DNA of 64,000 nt from Pseudomonas arsenicoxydans. GTDB taxonomy: Bacteria > Pseudomonadota > Gammaproteobacteria > Pseudomonadales > Pseudomonadaceae. Below are positions 15,601 to 23,500 of this stretch, piece by piece (position 1 is the stretch's first letter; each line of letters opens with the position of its first letter). Both the position numbers and the translations under genes were made by a program. The stretch spans positions 225,360-289,359 of the forward strand of contig NZ_RCZE01000010.1 of assembly GCF_006438915.1 (NCBI RefSeq), read 5' to 3'. Below the pieces are notes generated by a model, which was not told where the DNA came from, ran no database searches, and was given only the letters and a program-made list of their open reading frames with translations.

Positions 15601-17151
15601 TCAGGGCATGGCGGCAATGGGTTTATAGGGGGCAACCAGGAAGAAGCGCTGGTCGGGCAAGTCCACCGTGACAACATGGGCACCGCTCAGGCCCAGGCGT
15701 CGGCCCGGGCCAAAGCTGATTAGCGGGGTCAGCCCGGTCTCGAAATCGTGCAAGCCTTCGAGGGCATTGATGAGTTTCTCGCGGCTGGCGTCGCGACCAG
15801 CCTGCTTCATGCCTTCGCTCAGCAGCAGCATCGAGCTGTAGGCGCCGACTTGCAGCACCGCGTGCTGACCGCCCAACCCCTGATTTTGGCGCAACTGCGT
15901 CAGCGCCAGGCGCCCGGCCAGCGTCCAGTCGCTGGGCACGAACGGGTAGGCCAAAAACAACCGCCGGGAAAACCCGCTGGGCATTTGCAACACGTCACCG
16001 GCCACCTGATTCGACGCGGCGAACAGGTAAGGCACCTGCCCCGCTTTTTGCAAACGCTCGCCCAGACGACTGAAACCTCTGCCACTGCCCAGGTAAAACA
16101 CCGAACGCGACCCCAGCGGCAATTCGTCCTGTGCCTCGTCGTAGGTTTGCAATCGCACCTGTTGCCAAGCGTGTTCTTGCAGGTATTGGCCGAGATTCTG
16201 CGCCGCCAGTCGCTGGCTCGGCTCGTCCGGGTAGGTGATCAGCGTCGGCCCCTGCAGCACACGCAAACTGGCGGCAGCGTAGTCGGCCAGGGCGATCAGT
16301 TGTTCGCGCAGTCCTGGCAATGGTTCAAAGATTTGCCGGCTGGCCTGCGCCATACCTTGCAACGAGAGCGACCCGATCAGCGGAATCCCGGCCTGTTCCA
16401 GACGCGCTGCCAGGTCGGTGTCCAGCGCTGGCGCCAGCGGTGCGATCAGGGCGAATACCTGTTCCTGCCCGATCAGTTGCTCCAGCGCCAACTCGGCACT
16501 GGCGCGGTCCGGCCCCGGATCAAGTATGGTCAGGCGCAATTGCCGGCCATGAATACCGCCCGCTTCATTGATACGTTCCACGCTGCCCTTGAGCACCGCC
16601 GCCACGGTGGCGCCCTCGTCGGCCAGAGCCCCCTGACTGGGCAGCAACGTGCCAAGGTGCAGACTGTCGGCGGTCAATCCGGGGTCGCGATCATCGGCCA
16701 CACGCTTGAGGTAGGCCGTGAGGTTGCGTTGATCCTTCATCGACAGCACGAACCGCGGCATCGCCGGATCGAGATGGTTGTTGGCCGAATCGCGACCTTC
16801 GGCAATCGCTCGGGCCAACGCGCCCTCGGTGTAGGCCGGATAGTCGCGGCCATTGATTTGCTCCTGGCCATAACGACTGGAGAGCCGTGACCAGCTGATG
16901 TCCGGCGGGCGCACGCCGCCTTCCGGCCGCCCCTGACCGTCGGCGCCATGGCAGTTGGCGCACGGCAAGCTGCTGGCCGGCAAGATCATGTCGGCCGCGC
17001 CGACCCGGGCCATGACCGGTTCACCGCTCTCGGACAGCCCCTCGCGGTACAGGCGTTTGCCCGCACTTTCGCTGGGGTTGAGCGCCAGCGCATGCGCGGT
17101 GCAATGAATGCCGCCCAGCAGTAGCAGGCCGAGGATCAGGGACGTTTTCAT
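15601..17151 (-). CDS. Cytochrome c domain fused to a periplasmic branched-chain-type binding protein
   Basis: A 516-residue secreted protein. After a signal peptide (about 1-22) comes a class I cytochrome c domain with one heme site C-A-N-C-H (Cys64, Cys67, His68), and Met residues near 132-140 available as the axial ligand. From about residue 160 the protein has the Peripla_BP_6 (LivJ-like) fold: L-G-T-L-L-P-S-Q-G-A-L, V-E-R-I-N-E-A-G-G-I-H-G-R-Q-L-R, then I-P-L-I-G-S-L-S-L. The binding-protein part implies small-ligand sensing. In this operon it may pass electrons from the copper oxidase or monitor a ligand. The fusion is clear; the role is inference. Confidence 0.85.
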   Translation of the reverse strand: MKTSLILGLLLLGGIHCTAHALALNPSESAGKRLYREGLSESGEPVMARVGAADMILPASSLPCANCHGADGQGRPEGGVRPPDISWSRLSSRYGQEQINGRDYPAYTEGALARAIAEGRDSANNHLDPAMPRFVLSMKDQRNLTAYLKRVADDRDPGLTADSLHLGTLLPSQGALADEGATVAAVLKGSVERINEAGGIHGRQLRLTILDPGPDRASAELALEQLIGQEQVFALIAPLAPALDTDLAARLEQAGIPLIGSLSLQGMAQASRQIFEPLPGLREQLIALADYAAASLRVLQGPTLITYPDEPSQRLAAQNLGQYLQEHAWQQVRLQTYDEAQDELPLGSRSVFYLGSGRGFSRLGERLQKAGQVPYLFAASNQVAGDVLQMPSGFSRRLFLAYPFVPSDWTLAGRLALTQLRQNQGLGGQHAVLQVGAYSSMLLLSEGMKQAGRDASREKLINALEGLHDFETGLTPLISFGPGRRLGLSGAHVVTVDLPDQRFFLVAPYKPIAAMP

Positions 17152-17158
17152 GGCGCGC

Positions 17159-17779
17159 TCAACGACCGGCCACGGGCATGGTCAGCAACTGTAAGCGCTG
17201 AGCAATGGCGGCGGCCGGGGCATCGGGACGGATTTTGCTCCAGCGCTTGTTCGCCACATCACCGACGATCAACTGCGTGGAATGCTGTTCGGGGGTCGGC
17301 ACGATCTGGCCGATACGACTCAGGACAAGGTCTATTTGCGCCTTGTCGCCAGTGAGAAAAAACCAGTGGGGCCCATCGACGCCCTGTTTCAAGGTGTAAG
17401 CCTTGAGTACCGCCGGCGTATCGCGCAGCGGATCACTGGTAAGGGAGATAAAGGTGATGCCGTCGGCCTTGTCGCCCAGCAACTCACGCACTTCCTTGAG
17501 CTTGCGGGTGATCAGCGGACAGGCGTCGTTGCAGCGGGTGAAAATCACGTTCAGCAGCACCACGCGGTTTTGCAGCGCGTCGCTGTAGAAGCGCAGGGTC
17601 TCGCCGTTCTGATCCTGCAACGGCGTGTCGGTGAACCAGGTTTTCGCATCGTGCGTGCCGCTCGCCGGTTGCGCGCCGGCCACCGCCGGCGCGGGCTCTA
17701 CGTGCCCTTCGTGGGCAAATGCCATCAAGCTGATAACGCAAAAGCACATCGTGAAGAGGTTCAGGGCGAGCGCTCTCAT
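17159..17779 (-). CDS. SCO1/SenC-type copper chaperone, copy 1
   Basis: A 206-residue thioredoxin-fold protein with an N-terminal signal or membrane anchor (about 1-22) and a His-rich stretch H-E-G-H after it. The copper ligands are present: C-N-D-A-C (Cys83, Cys87) and His166 in E-Q-H-S-T-Q-L. SCO proteins deliver copper or act as thiol reductants for copper-enzyme assembly in the periplasm. Here it lies in the multicopper oxidase operon beside a second SCO gene, overlapping it by four bases, so oxidase metallation is the likely job. Confidence 0.92.
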   Translation of the reverse strand: MRALALNLFTMCFCVISLMAFAHEGHVEPAPAVAGAQPASGTHDAKTWFTDTPLQDQNGETLRFYSDALQNRVVLLNVIFTRCNDACPLITRKLKEVRELLGDKADGITFISLTSDPLRDTPAVLKAYTLKQGVDGPHWFFLTGDKAQIDLVLSRIGQIVPTPEQHSTQLIVGDVANKRWSKIRPDAPAAAIAQRLQLLTMPVAGR

Positions 17780-18432
17780 GGCTGTTGCTCCATGGCAATG
17801 GCGGTGTGTTTGGCGTGAGCATTGCGCTGGCCGCTGATCTTCTCGACTTCACGGGTCAGCACGGCCGGGTCGGTGAAGCCGTAGTAGCGTGTCCAGTGCC
17901 GGCTGTTGCCATCGCCGACGAGGATCAGTGGCTGATGGTTCTTGAAGTCGCCACTGAACGAGCCCAGGCCCTTGAGGGTTTCATTGATCGACTGCGAACT
18001 GCCGGTCAACCAGCTCCAGCCCGGGCCGTTCTGGAAATTGCGGGCGTAGTCGTTCAGGCGTTTGGCGTCGTCGCGCTGCGGGTCGACGCTGATCGACACC
18101 AGCTGCACCTCGCCACCGACCCGCGCACCGAGTTGTTTTTGCACCTTGCCCATGATCGAGGACACCACCGGGCACACCGTGGTGCAACTGGTGTAGATGA
18201 AGCTCATGACCACGATTTTGTTGCTGATCAGGTCCTTTTCCAGGCGCACCGATTTGCCGTTCTGGTCCACCAGCGCCACGTCAGCGAACTTGACCTGGGC
18301 GCTTTCGGAAGTGGCGCTTTTGGGCGGCATGTCGTGCCCGGCGTGTTCGTCCGCCGAGTGCGCCAGGGCCTGACCGATACCGGCCGCCAACAGGCAGAAC
18401 GTCAGCAAACCACGGTGTGCGAAACGGTTCAT
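17776..18432 (-). CDS. SCO1/SenC-type copper chaperone, copy 2
   Basis: A 218-residue protein with a signal peptide (about 1-24), then the metal-binding-looking H-S-A-D-E-H-A-G-H-D-M segment, then the thioredoxin-like SCO domain with C-T-T-V-C (Cys83, Cys87) and His166 in K-N-H-Q-P-L-I. All three copper ligands are intact. It is more canonical than its neighbour copy 1 (F-I-Y-T-S-C-T-T-V-C-P). The two copies may divide electron transfer and metal transfer roles. The gene starts 13 bases after the beta-propeller gene ends. Confidence 0.93.
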   Translation of the reverse strand: MNRFAHRGLLTFCLLAAGIGQALAHSADEHAGHDMPPKSATSESAQVKFADVALVDQNGKSVRLEKDLISNKIVVMSFIYTSCTTVCPVVSSIMGKVQKQLGARVGGEVQLVSISVDPQRDDAKRLNDYARNFQNGPGWSWLTGSSQSINETLKGLGSFSGDFKNHQPLILVGDGNSRHWTRYYGFTDPAVLTREVEKISGQRNAHAKHTAIAMEQQP

Positions 18433-18445
18433 GTCGGTGTCCTCT

Positions 18446-20398
18446 TCAGTTCGCAGTGCCGGGCAGAACCCGGACGCTGGCAAAGGTCTTGTCATCGAAA
18501 TTCGCACCCAGCGACGCCGCACGGACGTGCAAGTACCACGCGCCGTTCTGGTCCAGGGTCACCGGGGCTTCATAGATGCCGTTGCCCACTTCGAGGGCCG
18601 CGACCTCCTGCGCCCGCGACGTCGGGGCGCGGAAGTAACGCACCTGAACATCCTTGACCCCGCTGCGATGGGTCTTCTGCTGGCCCTGGACGATGCGAAA
18701 GCGCACCACGTAAGGGCTGCCAAGGGCCGCCGTGGCCTTGTCGAGCATGAACTCGACTTTGGGTACGCCGGGGTGTTGAGTGATTGATGGGTCAGGCGCA
18801 ACCAACGCGGTGAAGCAATGAATGATGTTCGGTTGATTGAGCAGGAACGCCACGTCGAAACGCCCGGCCGGCGGCAATTTGATCCGCGCGCTGTACAGCC
18901 CCGGCTCGACCTCGCGCAAGCTGCGGTCGATGACCATCGCCGCCCGCGCCACTTGCCCGCGATTGGGGTAACCGGACATCGGTGCGTTCATGCCTTCAGC
19001 GTAGAAATAGGTAGTGTTGTCCACCGGGTTGACCACGAACACCGCGTTGTCGTCCCGCGACACCGCCAGGCTCGACGCCAGCGGCAGATCACCGGCCAGC
19101 CGTGGGGCTTGCGGTCCCGCTTCGAAACCCTGGCTGATCGGCGTGCGCCCCTGACCGAGCGACGACAGGTTGATCATCGTGACCTTGGCCGAGGCCAGTC
19201 CACGGACATAGGCATAGGCCTTGGTGAACACCACTTGATAGGGTTCGGCCGACACGTCCAGTTGATGGATCAGCGAGTCGGTGGCGGCGTCGATCACCGA
19301 GGCCTGGTTCTCCAGGGTGTTGAGCACAATGCCGAAGCGACCGTCAGCGCTGAAGCCCATCGGCCCCAGGCCCTGCTTCGCCTTGATCACCCGGCGCACC
19401 GCCAGGCTGGCGCTGTCGACCACGGTCACGGTGCCGTCCTGGCCATCGGCGACGTACACCGCCTGGGACAACGGCGAGTACGCCACGGACAATGGGTGCG
19501 AGCCGGTCTTGAGTTGCTTGCTGACGGTCAGGCTCGCGATGTCGACGATGCTCAAGGTGCCGTCGTCGCGGTTGGTGACGAAGGCAAAGCGGCTGTCCTT
19601 GCTGAAGGCGATTTCGTGATGCCCGGCCCCGGTGGCCAGGTGTTTGAGGGGCTTGAGGCTGCGGGTGTCAATGACCGTGACGCCGGACTCGTCGGCGGTC
19701 GACGCGTTGTTGCCGACCCACAGCAGACGTTCATCCGGTTGCAGGGCCACACGCACCGGGTTGCTGCCGGCGCTCACCGACTCCAGCAACTTGAATTGCT
19801 CGCTGTCGATCACAGCCACTTCCCCGGCAGTCGGCATCGAGACAAAGACTCGTTTGTTGTCCTTAGGGGTGACCCAGTCCATCGGCGGTTGTTTGAGGTC
19901 GATCCGGGCCATCGTGCTGGTAATGCCGCCCACCGACACCGACGGATCGACCACTGAAACGCTGGCATCACGGTTCATCACCAGCAGGAAATAGCTGTTC
20001 AGGTCGAGCAGCGGCCGCGCGCCGATGCTCGATTTGAGAAATACCCCAACCCGCGATTTGCAGCTTTTCTCACGGCCCTGGGCCTGGTCGGCGGCAACGG
20101 TTTCAGGGTCGAGCCAGGCGCCGGGATTGACGCCCGACAGCGGTTGGCCGGAAGTGCTGTCCTTGACCCGGAACTGCACGTCGGCAAATTCGCCTTCGCG
20201 CAGTACACCGTCCTTGGCCAAAGGCTTGACCTCAAGCGCCACCGAGACCCCGTCACGAGAGAGGTTCTGGCCGCTCCAGGTGTCCGGCAGGGCGACTTCG
20301 CTGAGCATGCTCGGCGGCACGGTGCGCCACACGCCCAGGCTGATCAGCGCAACGCCTATAACCAGCGCACCACTGGCGATTCTGATGGTCCTGTTCAT
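18446..20398 (-). CDS. Membrane-anchored YVTN-type beta-propeller protein with YtkA/FixH-like C-terminus
   Basis: A 650-residue protein. The N-terminal membrane segment is about residues 7-27. From about 150 to 480 there are repeated blades with V-x-V-I-D-T/S-x-S-L, L-S-I-V-D-I-A-S-L, V-Y-V-A-D-G-Q-D-G-T-V-T-V-V-D and similar YVTN-like motifs. A C-terminal domain (about 540-650) with G-I-Y-E-A-P-V-T-L-D-Q-N-G-A-W-Y-L-H-V looks like the YtkA/FixH immunoglobulin-like fold associated with copper proteins. It sits between the oxidase gene and the SCO genes and is likely a periplasmic partner of the oxidase. The long frame upstream of 20398 is REP sequence, not coding. Confidence 0.8.
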   Translation of the reverse strand: MNRTIRIASGALVIGVALISLGVWRTVPPSMLSEVALPDTWSGQNLSRDGVSVALEVKPLAKDGVLREGEFADVQFRVKDSTSGQPLSGVNPGAWLDPETVAADQAQGREKSCKSRVGVFLKSSIGARPLLDLNSYFLLVMNRDASVSVVDPSVSVGGITSTMARIDLKQPPMDWVTPKDNKRVFVSMPTAGEVAVIDSEQFKLLESVSAGSNPVRVALQPDERLLWVGNNASTADESGVTVIDTRSLKPLKHLATGAGHHEIAFSKDSRFAFVTNRDDGTLSIVDIASLTVSKQLKTGSHPLSVAYSPLSQAVYVADGQDGTVTVVDSASLAVRRVIKAKQGLGPMGFSADGRFGIVLNTLENQASVIDAATDSLIHQLDVSAEPYQVVFTKAYAYVRGLASAKVTMINLSSLGQGRTPISQGFEAGPQAPRLAGDLPLASSLAVSRDDNAVFVVNPVDNTTYFYAEGMNAPMSGYPNRGQVARAAMVIDRSLREVEPGLYSARIKLPPAGRFDVAFLLNQPNIIHCFTALVAPDPSITQHPGVPKVEFMLDKATAALGSPYVVRFRIVQGQQKTHRSGVKDVQVRYFRAPTSRAQEVAALEVGNGIYEAPVTLDQNGAWYLHVRAASLGANFDDKTFASVRVLPGTAN

Positions 20399-20443
20399 CC
20401 CTCTCTCCCCTTCAGATCTGTGTCTGCCTACGAACGGTGAACC

Positions 20444-20549
20444 TGTGGCGAGGGAGCTTGCTCCCGCTGGACTGCGCAGCAGTCCCCTTCTTTTCGGGTG
20501 AAGAGGGGGGCCGCTTCGCGACCCAGCGGGAGCAAGCTCCCTCGCCACA
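20444..20549. repeat. REP-type inverted repeat
   Basis: Inverted arms GTGGCGAGGGAGCTTGCTCC and GGAGCAAGCTCCCTCGCCAC enclose about 65 bases. It separates the oxidase gene from the beta-propeller gene inside one operon and could act as an mRNA stabiliser or partial terminator. Confidence 0.88.
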
Positions 20550-20588
20550 ATTGATTCTTCGCTCGTCCCTTCTCTGTACTGGCATGCC

Positions 20589-23500
20589 TTACGGTGCCGG
20601 CGCCGGTTCGGGTTCATTGGTCACTCGCAGCAACCCCCACAACCCGGCGGTATTGCCGTAGCCGGCGTAATCACGGAACAGGTAGTCGCCCGGTATCGCA
20701 TTGCTGCCCCCGGCGCTCGGGTGCATGAAGCTGAAGTGCGCCGCCGGCAGGATGCTTTCGTGGGCGCCGATGTACATCGACATCGGGTTGTAGCCGAACC
20801 GCACCGAACCCACGCCGGGCGTACTCATCGGGTAACCGCCGGTATCGCTCTTCTCCGACTGGAACGGATTGACCGACCACACGTGACCGTCCAGCTGGAA
20901 CGTCGAACCACGGCTGCCACCGGTGGGCATCAGGATGTGGGTACGGAATGGTTGCCCCGGTTTGGCATACAGCACCGGCGTCTGCGGATCGCCCCCCACC
21001 AGCGCGTTGCTGTAGGCCATGTGCGCGTTGGGCACGTCGCCATAACCGTTGCCGGCGGCGTGACCGAACGGCGCGTCCGGCGCCAGGCCGAAGCGGTACC
21101 ACATCGGTTCGGTTTTATAGTTGATCGCCATGCTCGAGTTGTCCTGCGGATCGGTCGGCACACCCGCTTCCGAGGCAATGCCTTCCACCGGCCGGCCATT
21201 GGCCCAACGCATGTTCAGCGCCTTCTGCCAGACCATCGCAAAGTCGCGGTAGGTGGTTTGCCCTGGCGCGGTGACCGTCGCGTTGACCTTGCGCGCGTCC
21301 TCAACCCAGGTCGCGCCGATCGGCAGGATGCTCATCGCACCGCCCAGGCCTTTTTGTGGCTGCTTGATCACGTCCGCCGGGGTGAAATTCAATCCGCCGA
21401 ACTCCACCGCCGTGGCGTTGATGTTGTCGACACTGCGCCCCAGTTGCGTAATCGGCTTGCCTTCACGCTCCAGGTGCCCGGCGTAGTACTGATAAGTACG
21501 CGTCGGGTACGCACCGCTGTTGCCAACGCGTGGCGGTACGGTCTGGATCGGGTTGGTGCCGACGTTGGTGCCGTCGGATTTAGTGATGTCGTACGCCAGC
21601 AGTTGGGCGTGCAAGCCCACCGTGCTGGACGGCCGCATCAGGTTGTTGCTGAAGGTGGTCGAACCTTCGCCACCGTTGCGGTCACGCTTGACCATGCCCA
21701 TCACCGAAGCGGTCTGGACCAAGTCCGGCATCACGCTCGGCAAACGGTTTTCCAGGGTGATGTTGATGCAGTCACCGGCCGCCGCACGCAGCACCAGCGG
21801 TTCGACAGGGATACCCGGTTTCAGCTTGCCGGTGACCGGGTCGAGGTCGGACTTGCGCACGTACAGAATCGCGGTCGGGTCATGCAGCGGGCCGCTTTGC
21901 CCGCCGATGGTGAAGGTCGTCCCATCCTGAGGGTCGTTTACCGTGACCTGAGGAATGCTCACCGCACGGGAGTTGTACACCAGCGTACCGCCCGCCGGAT
22001 TCAACGGCCCGCCAACATGCTGGCCGAGGCCCGCCGGGTCCGCCATGGACAGGTTCAGCGGATTGCCAAGGATGTCGTTGGCCAGCGCCGCGACCACTTC
22101 ATAGTTGCGTTGCACGGTAGGCCGGGTGCCGATGCCATTGGGGTTGGCGCCAATCCGTGGGCAAGTGCCATCGAAGGCCACGGTGTTGCGCATGCCCGCC
22201 GGTTTCGGGTTGTTCGGCAGCGCGAACAGGTCGTTGCGTTGCGCGGTGTAGTTGCGCATCACGCCCCAGATTCCGCTCCAGTAACCTTCCAGGGACGCGT
22301 CCATCGAGTACAGATAATCCCCGGTGGTCGCCGACGAACTGGACAGCATCGAGACTGGCGCAATGAAGCCCATCTGCTCGGAGATCCCGATCATCTGCGA
22401 CGAGCGCCAGCCAGAGTTGGAGCTGTTGCCGAAACCGGAGCCGCTTTGCAGCCACTTCACGCCGTGCAGGGTCACGTTGTGTTCTTCTTCATGACCGCCG
22501 GCATGCACCCGCAGCCGCACGTTGTCACCGGTGTAGGTGCGCAGCATCGGCGTGAACGGGTCACCCGGCTCCGCGCCGCCCTTGTTGATGTGCGGCGGGA
22601 ACAGCGTGGTGCCGCCGGTGGGACCGGTGGCGGCAGTGACCAGGTTGGGCGCCAGGTTCATCGCCGGGATCGCCCGGTCGGTGCGGCTTTGCATGGCGTA
22701 CGCCAGGTCGCCGCCGAGGCCGTCGGCCTGCATGCCGCGCTTGCCGTCCGGGCCGACCTTGTTCGGGTCGTACACCCGCAGGGCCAGCGGTTCGTTGCGG
22801 TAATTGACCACGAACATGCCGGGGTCATCCACCGAGATGGCTTGCGGGCACGGCCGGCTTGGGCAGCCAGGCGACAGCCCACCGCGGGCTTCAACCACCT
22901 GTTCAAGCAGCGTCGCGGCTTCCTTGCGCACCGGAGGGTTGATCGCGTAACGGAAGCTGTCGGCGGTGGCCGGGAAGGATTGCGCATCCGGCACGCCGTT
23001 CGGACCGGCGCCCACGTACACACCGGCTTCATAGGCATGCTGGAAGTCGCTGTATTCGAGGAAGAACTCACGGAAACTGTCGTTCTTGCCGTCGCCGTCC
23101 AGGTCACCCGTAGAAATCACCGCCTGCCACGAGGTTGGCCCGCCGTCCTGCCGCGCGCCGCTGTACAACGGCTCGCCGGTTTCGGCGTGGAACCAGGTGG
23201 AACCGGCCGGTTCTGCCAGCACGGTGGCGTACAAACCGATCTGTTGGTGCGTCGATGGGCCCAGGTGGTCGTGGGTGAAAATAGTCCCCAGGCCACGGTC
23301 GACGCCTTTGCTGTTGACCACCGGATCGACGAACCAGCGCTGCATCGCTGTGCGCGCGCCCACCCAGTCGGCCCGGCCATATTGACCAAAGAACGGATGC
23401 GCCTTGGCCACCGGGCACGCCGGCGTGCCGTCACGCGGGTCGGTGCCTTCGCACTGGTTGAACAGGCGAATCGCGTGGATGCGCTCTTGCACCGCACCGG

